A stretch of 64,000 nt of DNA, taken from NCBI RefSeq assembly GCF_001612845.1, contig NZ_BDBF01000016.1:100411-164410 (forward strand), written 5' to 3'. Position numbers and translations under genes: made by a program. Position 1 is the stretch's first letter, and the number at the start of each line of letters is the position of its first letter. The DNA comes from Nocardia elegans NBRC 108235 (lineage in GTDB: Bacteria > Actinomycetota > Actinomycetes > Mycobacteriales > Mycobacteriaceae). This document shows, piece by piece, positions 9,560 through 18,893 of this stretch. The notes under the pieces were generated by a model. It saw only the letters and a program-made list of their open reading frames with translations. It made no database searches and had not been told where the DNA came from.

Positions 9560-10381
9560 CTACTCCCCCTGGAGTGCGATGCGCCGCCACGGACTGGTCG
9601 GCCGCATCCATAGTCGGACCAGTTCGAGCCGCCGATCGGTGCCGCCGGACTTGAGTTCGGCCAGATCCTCACAGGCCTGCCAGTAGGTCCAGCCGGTGAG
9701 ATAGGCGTCGCCGAACTGCCGCCAATTGCGGTAGCGCTTCTGCGCCGGCGGCAGCGCGCGCATCACATAATCCCAGGCGGTATCGGCCTCGAGGTAGCCG
9801 GCGGTGAAGGCCATCCGTGCCACCGCCACCACCCGGGCGAGGTCCCAGGCCTGGATATCGGCCGGCAGCGGTTGCACCAGATGGCCGGTCAGATCGAGTT
9901 TGATCGCCTGGGACCAGATGTCGTAGTCGCGAACCAGCGCCTCCGGATTGTCCATTCCCCGGAACGCCCCGACCTGCCGCAGGAACGCGCGATGCCGATC
10001 GGCGCGTTCACCGAAGCGGTCGCGTTCGGGCGAGTTGAGGGCCGCGTTGACCAGCGGATGGACCAATGCGTACAGCGGCGCGTGCATCCCGTCGAGCAGC
10101 TGTTCCATCGACGCCATCGCCTCGGTCCCGTCGGTGATTCCCCAGGCTCCGGTCAGGGTGTCGATGGCCAGTTCGCGGCGGTCGCCGAGCGGATGTTCCC
10201 GCTCGGGCCCGAGCAACAGCGCGTCGTGAAACGCGTCCCAGCGGGCGGAATAGAACGCCCCCAGGGACAGCGCGCGCAATTCGTCGTCGGAAACCTGAGC
10301 GCCGGACCAGTGGTCGTCCTCGCGCTCGTCCAGTTCCGGGTAGGGGAATGTGGTCAGGGTCGGCATGTCGCGGGCAGCCAT
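9560..10381 (-). CDS. DUF1266 domain protein
   Basis: The 273-residue soluble protein matches the DUF1266 pattern: a helical start (ALSLGAFYSARWDAFHDALL), GAWGITDGTEAMASMEQLL, AWDLARVVAVARMAFTAGYL and a final GDAYLTGWTYW. The family's biochemical role is not known. It converges on the PH-like gene with a 6-bp gap. The ATG at 10381 is taken as start; a second ATG at 10366 is possible. Confidence 0.8.
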   Translation of the reverse strand: MAARDMPTLTTFPYPELDEREDDHWSGAQVSDDELRALSLGAFYSARWDAFHDALLLGPEREHPLGDRRELAIDTLTGAWGITDGTEAMASMEQLLDGMHAPLYALVHPLVNAALNSPERDRFGERADRHRAFLRQVGAFRGMDNPEALVRDYDIWSQAIKLDLTGHLVQPLPADIQAWDLARVVAVARMAFTAGYLEADTAWDYVMRALPPAQKRYRNWRQFGDAYLTGWTYWQACEDLAELKSGGTDRRLELVRLWMRPTSPWRRIALQGE

Positions 10382-10598
10382 GGTTCCGATTGTGTCGTAT
10401 CGGCGATGCGGGAGTTCGATTATCTCCCGATGCCGTGTCGACTGTGACCCGCACGATTCGCCGCGTTCACCGATCGGGGCGCGCGAGAGGCGGATTTCGA
10501 CGCTTCTGGACGCTTTGCCACAGTCCGATACACACATTTTTCACATTTGCCGTTTCATCGGGCGCCGCAAGCCCCTACCTAGGGCTACTCTCGGCGCC

Positions 10599-10847
10599 AT
10601 GAGCAACATCACCGTGCTGCGCGGGCTCGAACCCCGTGCCACCGAGCAGGAAATCTTTGCTGCCGCACAGGAATACGTGCGGAAGGTGGGTGGCCTGACC
10701 GGTCTGTCGTATGTCACGAAGCCGGCCTTCGACAAGGCGGTGGCCGCGGTGGCGGCGGCAACGACGACGTTGCTGGCGGAACTGCCCGACCATCCGGTGA
10801 CCCCGGCGGCGGAACCGCCGTTGCGCACGACCGGGGATCGGGTCTGA
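10599..10847 (+). CDS. DUF2277 small protein
   Basis: The 82-residue protein matches DUF2277: an N-terminal LRGLEPRATEQEIFAAAQEYVRKVGGLT segment (given here as family pattern) and a second helix FDKAVAAVAAATTTLLAEL. Function unknown. TACTCT at 10586-10591 followed by 7 nt and then ATG has the spacing of a leaderless mRNA, and there is no Shine-Dalgarno sequence. It converges on the PucR gene with a 4-bp gap. Confidence 0.75.
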   Translation: MSNITVLRGLEPRATEQEIFAAAQEYVRKVGGLTGLSYVTKPAFDKAVAAVAAATTTLLAELPDHPVTPAAEPPLRTTGDRV

Positions 10848-10851
10848 GCGC

Positions 10852-12246
10852 TCACACCCCGTAGACCGCGACGCATTCCAGCGCGAGCTCGAGTCGCAGC
10901 CCGCATTCCTCGATGCGGCGCCCGAGCGTTTCCTCGATGCGCTGAACGCGGTAGCGGACCGTGTTCTTGTGCACGCCCAGGCGCGCCGCCGCGCCCTCCG
11001 GGCTGCGGTGGCAGCGCAGATAGGCGAGCAGCGTCTCGCGCAGCCGCGCCGAACTCGCATCCGGCGCGGCCAGCGGTCCGAGCTCCCGCCGGATCAGCGC
11101 ACGCATCGCCGCGACGTCCGCGCCGGCCAGATATGCCGGTTCGACCTGCGCGTACGGCAGCACCCGGCCGAGTTCGACGACCGCGCGCTCGGCCACCTGC
11201 CGTGCCGCGATCGCCTCGCGGTGGCTCTGCCGGAACCCCGCCACGCCCGTCCCGGACGAACCCAGTGTGAGGCGCATCGGGGCGGCGACGATATCCGCGG
11301 CGACCGCCGCGACCGCCTCGGCATCGGCCGCGATCCATGCCCACAGCGCCGCCGATCCGGCCGGGACGGTGAGGACTCCGACCCCGCCGAGCGCGTTGGC
11401 CAGCCGCGTGGCCGTACGTTCCAGCCGCCCGAGTTCGTCGCTGCCGCCCGCCAGCCGGTCGTCACCCGGCGCACGCTCCCCCGCGCGGCCATCGTTTCCT
11501 GCGACTGCATTACCGGGCAGCCCGGTCGGGGCATCCTCGCCGTCGCCCGCGCCGGGGGCGTCGATCCAGCCGGCGAACCCGTCCGCCGCGGCAGAGAGCA
11601 ACGCAGCGGCCCCGCGCGCGGCGGGATCGGTCCACAGCACGATCGCGACCTGGCGTTGCGCGAGGCGGAAACCCAGCCGCGCCGAGGCGTAGTCGGCATC
11701 GACATCCTCGCCCGACAACAAGGTGCGCACGATTTCGGTGCGCTGGTTGAGCGCCGCGCGCAGACCGCGCTCCCGCTCCTGCATATAGGTGTCGGTCAGC
11801 GCCTCGACGGAGGTGTTGACCCAGCGGGTGGAGCGCTCGAACAGCCGGATCAGCGCCGAGCGTTCGAACTGCTCGGGCAGCCGGCGCTCGTCGATCACTT
11901 CGGTCATGTAATCGTTCGCGGCCTCCTGGCCGGCGTGGTAGACCCGCAGCAGCAGCCGCAGGTCGTAGCCGCGGCGGGCCAGGGTGCGCGCGAACGCGTG
12001 TGCCTGCTCGGGAACCGCGTAGTCCATCGCGTCCTGGGTGAGACCGCTGAGCACCGCCAGGGCATGCGCCCGGGTGCTGGATTCCAGGTCGCGGCGCAGA
12101 TCACGATCGGTCAGCTCCGGCACGCGGCCGATGATCTGCGCGTCGAGCCGGGCCACCATCTGTTCGAGGGTCTCCCCGCGCAGTGTCTCGGCGACGAAAT
12201 CGGCCATCCACTGCCGCACCGCCACATCGGACGGAGCTGTCGCCAT
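10852..12246 (-). CDS. PucR-type transcriptional regulator
   Basis: The 464-residue regulator has an N-terminal helical RsbRD-like sensory region (about 20-180), a central GGDEF-like/CdaR region, and a C-terminal PucR helix-turn-helix (RSPEGAAARLGVHKNTVRYR near residue 425). The ATG at 12246 has a GGAGGGGG ribosome site. It is divergent from the aldehyde dehydrogenase/SDR pair and is the obvious candidate to control it. The ligand is not predictable from sequence. Confidence 0.85.
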   Translation of the reverse strand: MATAPSDVAVRQWMADFVAETLRGETLEQMVARLDAQIIGRVPELTDRDLRRDLESSTRAHALAVLSGLTQDAMDYAVPEQAHAFARTLARRGYDLRLLLRVYHAGQEAANDYMTEVIDERRLPEQFERSALIRLFERSTRWVNTSVEALTDTYMQERERGLRAALNQRTEIVRTLLSGEDVDADYASARLGFRLAQRQVAIVLWTDPAARGAAALLSAAADGFAGWIDAPGAGDGEDAPTGLPGNAVAGNDGRAGERAPGDDRLAGGSDELGRLERTATRLANALGGVGVLTVPAGSAALWAWIAADAEAVAAVAADIVAAPMRLTLGSSGTGVAGFRQSHREAIAARQVAERAVVELGRVLPYAQVEPAYLAGADVAAMRALIRRELGPLAAPDASSARLRETLLAYLRCHRSPEGAAARLGVHKNTVRYRVQRIEETLGRRIEECGLRLELALECVAVYGV

Positions 12247-12378
12247 CACCGATCCCCCTCCGTCACACGATCTCGTTACGCGGCCGCCGACCACCTGCCA
12301 CCGGCGGCGAAAAATTGTGCTTTGATGCCAAATTCCGTGCGAGTCCTTGACCGCAAAGACCAAGCAGCGCGCGATTCA

Positions 12379-12415
12379 TTGTGACACGATCATAGATCAG
12401 TGAAGTGATTCACAA
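12379..12415. promoter_or_regulatory. Inverted repeats in the pucR / aldehyde dehydrogenase divergent region
   Basis: TTGTGA at 12379-12384 and TCACAA at 12410-12415 form separated inverted arms, and TGAAGTGATTCA at 12401-12412 is a smaller palindrome inside. The site is 44 bp before the chosen aldehyde dehydrogenase start, so it is a possible operator for the PucR regulator or another factor. Confidence 0.4.
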
Positions 12416-12459
12416 TGTCAACCGTTCGCAGCGCAGCGCACGTGGGGAGAGACAGCATC

Positions 12460-14250
12460 GTGCCGAATACCGAACCGTCACCCGGCGAATCCACGGCCGG
12501 GAAGCCGACCGGCGCCGACAAGCCGGCCGCCCGCAAGACCGCAGGCCGCACCGCGGCCAAGAAGACGCCCGCGAAGTCGGCGGCCAAGTCCGCCTCGGCC
12601 GCGAAGTCGAGCACCCCTGCGAAGTCGCGCACCGCGGCCGCCGAGAAATCGGCACCGGCCGCCGCCGAGCAGGCCTCCTCATCCGGGCAGCAGGCGACGG
12701 CGGTCGCGACCGCGGTGGCCACCGAGATCGAGGTACGCAACCCCGCGACCGGCGAGCTGGTGGGCACCGTCCCCGCCGAATCGGCCGACGCGGTGGCCGC
12801 CAAGGTGCGCGAATTGCGGCTCTACCAGCCCGAATGGGAGGCCATCGGGCCGGAGGGCCGCAAGGAATGGCTGCTGAAGCTGCAGGACTGGATCATCGAT
12901 CACACCGATCATCTCGCCGATGTGCTGCAGTCGGAGACCGGCAAGGCCCGCGTCGACGCGCTGATCGATCCGAGCTTCTCGGTCGATCTCACCGGCTATT
13001 ACGCCCGGCGCGCAGGCAAATTCCTCTCCGACGAACATCCCTCCCCGCACAGCCCGCTGGCCCGGGTCAAGAAGCTGACCACCGCCTACCGGCCCTATCC
13101 CGTGGTCGGCGTGATCACGCCGTGGAACTTCCCGCTGGCGATGCCGGTGATCGACGTGATCCCGGCGCTGGCCGCGGGTGCGGCGGTCGTCCTCAAGCCT
13201 TCCGAGGTGACTCCGCTGTCCGCACTGGAACTGGCGCGCGGCTGGTCCGAAATCGGTGCGCCGCCGGTGCTGGCTGTGGTGACCGGCGCCGGCGAGACGG
13301 GTGCGGCGGTCGTCGACAACGTCGACTACGTGCAGTTCACGGGGTCGACGAAGACGGGTAAGCGGATCGCCGCCGCCTGCGTGGAGCGGCTCATCCCCTA
13401 CAGCCTGGAACTCGGCGGCAAGGATCCGGCGATCGTGCTGGCCGATGCCGATATCGACCGCGCCGCCTACGGCGTCGCGTTCGGCGGCCTGTTCAACGCC
13501 GGGCAGGTGTGCATCTCGGTCGAGCGGGTCTACGTCGAGGCGCCGATCTACGACACCTTCGTCGAGAAACTGGCCGCGCACGTGCGCGAACTGCGGCAGG
13601 GCGCCGACGGCCGGGAGCCGAAGTACGATGTGGGCGCGCTGGCCAACGACGCGCAGAAATCCATCGTCACCGACCACGTCGAGGATGCGATCGCCAAGGG
13701 TGCGCGGGCCGTGACCGGCGGCAAGGCCACCGGTGTGGGCACCTTCTACCAGCCGACCGTGCTGGCCGACGTCGACCACTCGATGAGCTGCATGACCGAG
13801 GAGACCTTCGGCCCGACCATCCCGGTGATGAAGGTCGCCGACGAGGCCGAAGCCGTTCGGCTGGCCAACGATTCGATCTACGGCCTGTCCGCGTCGGTAT
13901 GGACCGGCGACAAGGCGCGCGGGGAACGCATTGCGCGTCAACTGAATGCGGGCGCGGTGAATATCAACGACGTCTTCGCCAACATGTTCAGCTTCGCGCT
14001 GCCCATGGGCGGGTGGCAGCAGTCCGGTGTGGGCGCGCGCTGGGGCGGCGCCGACGGCGTGCGCAAATACTGCCGCAAACAGGCCATCACCGTGCCGATC
14101 CTGCCCACGCAGGAAAAAGAACTCATGTGGTTCCCGTACAACACCACCAAACTCGGATTCGCGCTGGCCGCGATGCGCGCCGCGGGTGCGCGTGGGATGC
14201 GCCGGCTGGGTATCAAGGACATGCTCGACACGGTCGGAGGGAAGAAGTGA
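12460..14250 (+). CDS. Aldehyde dehydrogenase with Lys/Ala-rich N-terminal tail
   Basis: The 596-residue protein has a complete NAD(P)-dependent aldehyde dehydrogenase domain. The cofactor segment ITPWNFPLAMP, catalytic base Glu317 in LELGGKDP and nucleophile Cys351 in NAGQVCIS are spaced 34 residues apart, as usual. Residues about 15-85 form a basic low-complexity tail with repeated KS, AAKKTPAKSAAKSAS-type blocks, resembling histone H1-like tails of actinobacterial HupB and TopA. The GTG at 12460 has GGGGAGA nearby; an ATG at 12415 lies inside the inverted repeats. Substrate cannot be assigned. The SDR overlaps its end. Confidence 0.88.
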   Translation: MPNTEPSPGESTAGKPTGADKPAARKTAGRTAAKKTPAKSAAKSASAAKSSTPAKSRTAAAEKSAPAAAEQASSSGQQATAVATAVATEIEVRNPATGELVGTVPAESADAVAAKVRELRLYQPEWEAIGPEGRKEWLLKLQDWIIDHTDHLADVLQSETGKARVDALIDPSFSVDLTGYYARRAGKFLSDEHPSPHSPLARVKKLTTAYRPYPVVGVITPWNFPLAMPVIDVIPALAAGAAVVLKPSEVTPLSALELARGWSEIGAPPVLAVVTGAGETGAAVVDNVDYVQFTGSTKTGKRIAAACVERLIPYSLELGGKDPAIVLADADIDRAAYGVAFGGLFNAGQVCISVERVYVEAPIYDTFVEKLAAHVRELRQGADGREPKYDVGALANDAQKSIVTDHVEDAIAKGARAVTGGKATGVGTFYQPTVLADVDHSMSCMTEETFGPTIPVMKVADEAEAVRLANDSIYGLSASVWTGDKARGERIARQLNAGAVNINDVFANMFSFALPMGGWQQSGVGARWGGADGVRKYCRKQAITVPILPTQEKELMWFPYNTTKLGFALAAMRAAGARGMRRLGIKDMLDTVGGKK

Positions 14251-15086
14251 CCGACTTCGGCAAGATCAACGGCAAGGTCGTCGTCATCACGGGCGGTGCC
14301 CGCGGTATCGGCCTGGCGACCGCGACGCGGCTGCAGCAACTCGGAGCGAAGATCGCCATCGGCGACGTGGACGAGACGGCCGTCAAACAGTCCGGCACCG
14401 ACCACGATTTCGACCACTACGGCCGAGTGGACGTGACCGACCAGCAGTCGTTCAGCAGTTTCCTCGACGAGGTGGAACGGGCGCTCGGCCCGATCGATGT
14501 GCTGATCAACAATGCCGGCATCATGCCCACCGGCAAGGTGGTCGACGAACCGGATGCGCTGACCCGCCGCATCATCGACATCAATGTCTACGGCGTCATC
14601 CTCGGCTCGAAGCTGGCGCTGGCCCGGATGCTGCCGCGGCGCGGCGGCCACATCATCAACATCGCCTCCCTCGCCGGGGAAACCCACATCCCCGGCCTGG
14701 CGACCTACAACGCCACCAAACACGCGGTCCTGGGCTTCACCGACACGCTGCGGGAGGAGTACCGCGATACCGGCGTGTCGTTCTCCTCGGTGCTGCCGAC
14801 GCTGACGAACACCGAACTGGGATCGGGTGTTTCGGCGCCGAAGCTGATGCGCCCGGCCGAGCCGGAGGAGATCGCCGAGGCCATCGCGAAACTCCTGGTG
14901 GCGCCGAAGTCGAAGGTGCGCGTGACCAAGGTGGCCGGCGCCATCTCGCAGGTGGTCGGGTTGCTGCCGGAATCGGTGGGCGATGCGATCGGGCGTGCCC
15001 TGGGCGCGCAGCAGACCTTCCTCGGCGACGTCGATTCGGCGGCCCGCAAGGCGTACGAGGAACGGGTCCGCAGCGGAACCGAATAG
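14247..15086 (+). CDS. Short-chain dehydrogenase/reductase
   Basis: The 279-residue Rossmann oxidoreductase has TGGARGIG for cofactor binding near the N-terminus, NNAGIMP, and the catalytic YNATK. The C-terminal segment after residue 215 (KVRVTKVAGAISQVVGLLP) is typical of mycobacterial SDRs that lie beside aldehyde dehydrogenases. The GTG start overlaps the upstream stop (GTGA) behind a GGAGGGAA site, so the two are translated together. An alcohol-to-aldehyde-to-acid pair is a reasonable inference. Confidence 0.9.
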   Translation: MTDFGKINGKVVVITGGARGIGLATATRLQQLGAKIAIGDVDETAVKQSGTDHDFDHYGRVDVTDQQSFSSFLDEVERALGPIDVLINNAGIMPTGKVVDEPDALTRRIIDINVYGVILGSKLALARMLPRRGGHIINIASLAGETHIPGLATYNATKHAVLGFTDTLREEYRDTGVSFSSVLPTLTNTELGSGVSAPKLMRPAEPEEIAEAIAKLLVAPKSKVRVTKVAGAISQVVGLLPESVGDAIGRALGAQQTFLGDVDSAARKAYEERVRSGTE

Positions 15087-15288
15087 CGCGGAGCGAAACG
15101 AGCTGTCCGGCCGCGGTGTCCAGTGGGCGCCGCGGCCACCGTGCATTCGACGTCGACGCGGTCGTGGTTTCGCGGCGCCATCCGCCACGCCCTGTGATGA
15201 TCGACGGTGTGCATCGCCGAAAGTGATAACTTGCGCGACAACATCGAAACAGCCCATATCGACCACAACGCGACGGGGGCTTTGACAT

Positions 15289-17034
15289 ATGCACAACGAG
15301 GGCACCGCACTAGCCGACGCGATATCGAACGCCGTCTCGCGCGCCACCCGGGAGGTAGCAGTGGACGCAGACGAAACCACCGGTACGGAACCAGCGGATC
15401 CGGCCTCCGGTTCCGAATCCGAAACAGTTGAGCTCCAGCAGGATTCCCTTGCCGACGCCGAGGCGACCGCCCCGGCCGACCCGTCGCGATCGCCCACCGC
15501 CGCAGTACCGGCGGAGGACGCGGCCGCCGTGCAAGCACAGGCCGCACCCCCCGAGCAACCCGGCGACACAGGGCAGTCGGCGGACCCGGACCAGCGCCCC
15601 GACGCGCCCGCGCCGGCCACGGCCCGCCCGCGGCCGGCGGACGATGAGCCGCTTCCCATGGGCCGTGCCGCGGACGCCGCCGAGACCGTTCCGAACCCGG
15701 CGACGTTGACCACCGCCACGGCGATCGCCGCCGCGGTGCGCGACGGTCTGGTCACGGCCGGGCAGGTCGTCGACGCCACGCTGGATCGCATCGCGGGGGG
15801 TGATACGCGAGTAGGCGCCTTCCACACCGTCCGCGCCGAGCGGGCACGGGCCGAGAGCCGGGCCCTGGCCGACCGCGCGGATCTCGACATCCTCCCGCTG
15901 GCCGGCGTTCCCGTCGCGGTGAAGAACAACATCGATGTGGCCGGTGAGATCACGGCCGCGGGGTCGCGCGCCGGGTCGGGCGTCCCCGCCGGCTCGGATC
16001 ATCCGGTGGTGCGACGGTTGCGCGCCGCGGGCGCGGTCGTGGTCGGCCTGACCGAGATGCCGGAGGGCGGGCTCTGGGGCACGTCCGACACGCCCGAGCG
16101 AATTGTGCGTTCTCCGTGGAATATTCGCTACAGCGCCGGCGGCTCCTCGGGTGGGTCGGGCGCCGCGGTCGGCGCCGGACTCGTGCCGGTGGCCCACGGC
16201 AACGACGGACTCGGGTCGGTGCGCATACCCGCCGCGTGCTGCGGCGTATTCGGCATCAAGCCGGGGCGCGGCGTGGTCCCGGCCCAGGTCGGTGTCGACT
16301 CCTGGAGCGGCATGACCGAGAACGGAGTGCTCGCGACCACGGTCGCCGATGCGGCACTCATGCTTTCGGTATTGGCCGACCGGCCCGCCCTGGCCGATCT
16401 GGAACCGCCGACGCCGCTGCGCCTCGCGATCGCGGCGGGATCGCCGTCCCCGCTGGTACGGGTGGACAAGCATTGGGCGGCGGCCGCGCAGACCGCCGCC
16501 CGGCTCGCCGGGGAGGCCGGTCACGGCGTTGCTCCCGCCGCACTGCCCTACCAGGGCGCCACCACCGCGCTGGCGTGGCGCTGGCTGGCCAATGCGGCGC
16601 GCGAGGCAGGTGCGGTGGCGAATCCGGAACTGCTGCAACGCCGTTGCCGCGTGCATATCGCACTGGGCCGGGCGGTGCTGAAGGCCGGTCTGGTCCGGCC
16701 GGATCAGGTCGATCGGATCGAGGCGCGGTTGCTCGACTTCTTCGAGCAGCACGATGTGGTGATCACCCCGACCCTGGCCGCCCCCGCTCCGGCGGCACGC
16801 AACTGGCACGCCCGCGGCTGGCTGGCCAATGTCGTTGCCAACGTTCGCTTCTCGCCGTTCACGCCGCTGTGGAATCTGGTCGGCTGGCCCGCGGCGAGCG
16901 TCCCGATGGGACTGCATCCGCGCACCGGGACGCCGGTGGCGGCGCAGCTGGCCGGACCACCCGGCAGTGAATCGACGCTGCTCCGGCTGGCCGCCCAGCT
17001 GGAGGCGGCCCAGCCCTGGCAACGCACCGCCTGA
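15289..17034 (+). CDS. Amidase-signature hydrolase
   Basis: The 581-residue protein starts with about 140 residues of acidic Ala/Pro/Glu-rich low-complexity sequence, then an amidase-signature domain. The catalytic triad is visible: Lys212 in PVAVKNNID, cis-Ser286 in AGGSSGGSG, and nucleophile Ser310 in [10 protein letters not shown]. The 24-residue spacing between the serines is normal. Substrate is unknown. Much of the leader could be untranslated if the ATG at 15658 is used instead. It is flanked by a 202-bp gap and a convergent LysR gene. Confidence 0.85.
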   Translation: MHNEGTALADAISNAVSRATREVAVDADETTGTEPADPASGSESETVELQQDSLADAEATAPADPSRSPTAAVPAEDAAAVQAQAAPPEQPGDTGQSADPDQRPDAPAPATARPRPADDEPLPMGRAADAAETVPNPATLTTATAIAAAVRDGLVTAGQVVDATLDRIAGGDTRVGAFHTVRAERARAESRALADRADLDILPLAGVPVAVKNNIDVAGEITAAGSRAGSGVPAGSDHPVVRRLRAAGAVVVGLTEMPEGGLWGTSDTPERIVRSPWNIRYSAGGSSGGSGAAVGAGLVPVAHGNDGLGSVRIPAACCGVFGIKPGRGVVPAQVGVDSWSGMTENGVLATTVADAALMLSVLADRPALADLEPPTPLRLAIAAGSPSPLVRVDKHWAAAAQTAARLAGEAGHGVAPAALPYQGATTALAWRWLANAAREAGAVANPELLQRRCRVHIALGRAVLKAGLVRPDQVDRIEARLLDFFEQHDVVITPTLAAPAPAARNWHARGWLANVVANVRFSPFTPLWNLVGWPAASVPMGLHPRTGTPVAAQLAGPPGSESTLLRLAAQLEAAQPWQRTA

Positions 17035-17056
17035 CAGCGCCTATCGGTCGGTCGCG

Positions 17057-17938
17057 TTATCGGTCGTCTTCGACGACGGAGAAGCCCCCGGCGACAACGC
17101 GATTGGCGAAATCGAGAATGGTCGGCCGGTCGTCGTCCGCGCGCCACACCATCGCGAGTTCACACGGTGCGAGGCCGGCGACCGGGCGGGCGGTGAGCCC
17201 GGGCCATCGATACATCGGCACGTTGTTCTCGGCCAGCAGGCAGACCCCGAGTCCGAGGCTGACGGCCTCGAGCCGCTCCTCGGCCGTGGCGGCCTCGCCG
17301 CCGATCTTGGCCTGGCGGCCGCCGCGGGCGTCGCCGCCGAGCCAGAAGTCGCGTGCCGCACCGGCTTCGGCGGGCATCGCGATGAACGGTTCGTCGATCA
17401 GATCGGCGAATTCGATCGTCTCCTGATCGGCCAGCCGGTGATTCTCCGGGAGGAGCACCCACCTCGCCTCGGTGCGCAGCACCTGCCAGCGGTAGCGCCC
17501 GGAATCGGGCACCGGCAGCCACATCAACGCCAGATCGGCCTGCCGGCCCGCGAGGCCGCTGGAGGGATCGGTCCACGACGCCGAATGCAGCGCCAGCCGA
17601 TGTCCGCTGGCGCTTTCCAGTTCGGCGATCAGACCGCGTCCGATCGAACTCTGGATACCGACCCGCAACACCTCGCCGGCTTCCTGGAGAGCCACGTTGG
17701 TGACCTCCCAGAGCTCCAGAATGCGGCGGGCGCCCTCGAGCAGCTCTTTACCGGCGACGGTCAGCGCCACGCTGCGCTGATTGCGATCGAACAGGACCAC
17801 GTCGAGCTGACGCTCGAGCTGGCGGATCTGCCGCGACAGGGTGGGTTGAGCGATGTGCAGCCGCTGGGCGGCATTGGTGAAGTGCAGTTCCTCAGCGACG
17901 GCGACGAAGTACCGCAGGTCGCGCAAATGCGGGTCCAT
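17057..17938 (-). CDS. LysR-family transcriptional regulator
   Basis: The 293-residue protein has an N-terminal winged helix-turn-helix (LRYFVAVAEELHFTNAAQRL, then QPTLSRQIRQLE) and a periplasmic-binding-like effector domain. It converges on the amidase and has no obvious divergent target: upstream lies a 376-bp gap, then hpt on the same strand. Effector unknown. Confidence 0.9.
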   Translation of the reverse strand: MDPHLRDLRYFVAVAEELHFTNAAQRLHIAQPTLSRQIRQLERQLDVVLFDRNQRSVALTVAGKELLEGARRILELWEVTNVALQEAGEVLRVGIQSSIGRGLIAELESASGHRLALHSASWTDPSSGLAGRQADLALMWLPVPDSGRYRWQVLRTEARWVLLPENHRLADQETIEFADLIDEPFIAMPAEAGAARDFWLGGDARGGRQAKIGGEAATAEERLEAVSLGLGVCLLAENNVPMYRWPGLTARPVAGLAPCELAMVWRADDDRPTILDFANRVVAGGFSVVEDDR

Positions 17939-18314
17939 AGCACCTTGCTATCAGAATCGGTCTTGGAAATCCAGCCGCTTTAGACCTTCGAGTCCGAATA
18001 GAGGGTCAGAAACAGCCAAACGGTTTGTTACCGACAGCATAGGGCTCCGCCATAACTCCAGCACAATCGCCTCGGAAAATTTCCAGCGAACGCGACTGTC
18101 GTCGCCGAGAGCCGATGAAACCGCTTCGCCGCGCGCGACGACCAGCGGCGATGTCACTTTCGGCGCAGCGCGTAGATCTCCGCCGCCGAGACGGCCCACT
18201 ATCCGGGCCGACCAGCAACTTCCCTCGATAGCGATTGCGCAGGGAACATCTTCAAACGGTGATTTTCGCCACAGTCCGGCGGAATTCGGTCACCAATTCG
18301 GTCATGTGCCCAGT
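17939..18314. other. 376-bp gap between hpt and the LysR gene
   Basis: No gene is supportable. Open frames of about 80 codons exist on the minus strand, but none has a ribosome site or a recognisable sequence. Its composition is somewhat more AT-rich than the flanking genes, and it should hold the LysR promoter. Confidence 0.5.
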
Positions 18315-18869
18315 TCAGGCGCTGTAGACCCGCGGGTTCAAGGTGCCGATGTAGGGCAGATCGCGGTAACGCTCGGCGTAGTCGAGTCCGTACCCGACGA
18401 CGAATTCGTTCGGGATGTCGAAGCCGACGTGCGCGACCTCGATGTGGGTGCGCAGGGCATCGGGCTTGCGCAGCAACGTCACCACCTCCAGCGAGGCGGG
18501 GTTGCGGCTGGAGAGGTTTCGCATGAGCCACGACAGCGTGAGACCGGAGTCGATGATGTCCTCGACGATCAGCACGTTGCGCCCGGCGATGTCCTTGTCC
18601 AGATCCTTCAGAATCCGGACCACACCCGAGGACGAGGTGGACGACCCGTACGACGAGACGGCCATGAACTCCATCTGAGTCGGGATCGGCAGCGCCTGCG
18701 CCAGCTCGGTCATGAAGAAGATCGCACCCTTGAGCACGCCGACCAGCAGCAGATCACCCTCGGGCGCGTCGGGGGGATATCGCTTCGCGATCAGTTCGGC
18801 CAGCTCGTCGACCTTGGCTCGGATCTGCTCCTCGGTGATCAGCACCGACGCTATGTCGTCCCCGTACAC
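18315..18869 (-). CDS. hpt: Hypoxanthine phosphoribosyltransferase
   Basis: The 184-residue purine-salvage enzyme converts hypoxanthine or guanine plus PRPP to IMP or GMP. The PRPP-binding motif [14 protein letters not shown] lies near residue 96, preceded by [15 protein letters not shown]. It uses a GTG start with a GAAGGGA site about 12 nt upstream. It follows tilS by 24 bp, the conserved tilS-hpt order. Confidence 0.94.
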   Translation of the reverse strand: MYGDDIASVLITEEQIRAKVDELAELIAKRYPPDAPEGDLLLVGVLKGAIFFMTELAQALPIPTQMEFMAVSSYGSSTSSSGVVRILKDLDKDIAGRNVLIVEDIIDSGLTLSWLMRNLSSRNPASLEVVTLLRKPDALRTHIEVAHVGFDIPNEFVVGYGLDYAERYRDLPYIGTLNPRVYSA

Positions 18870-18893
18870 GTGTGCTGGCTTCCCTTCGGGTCG

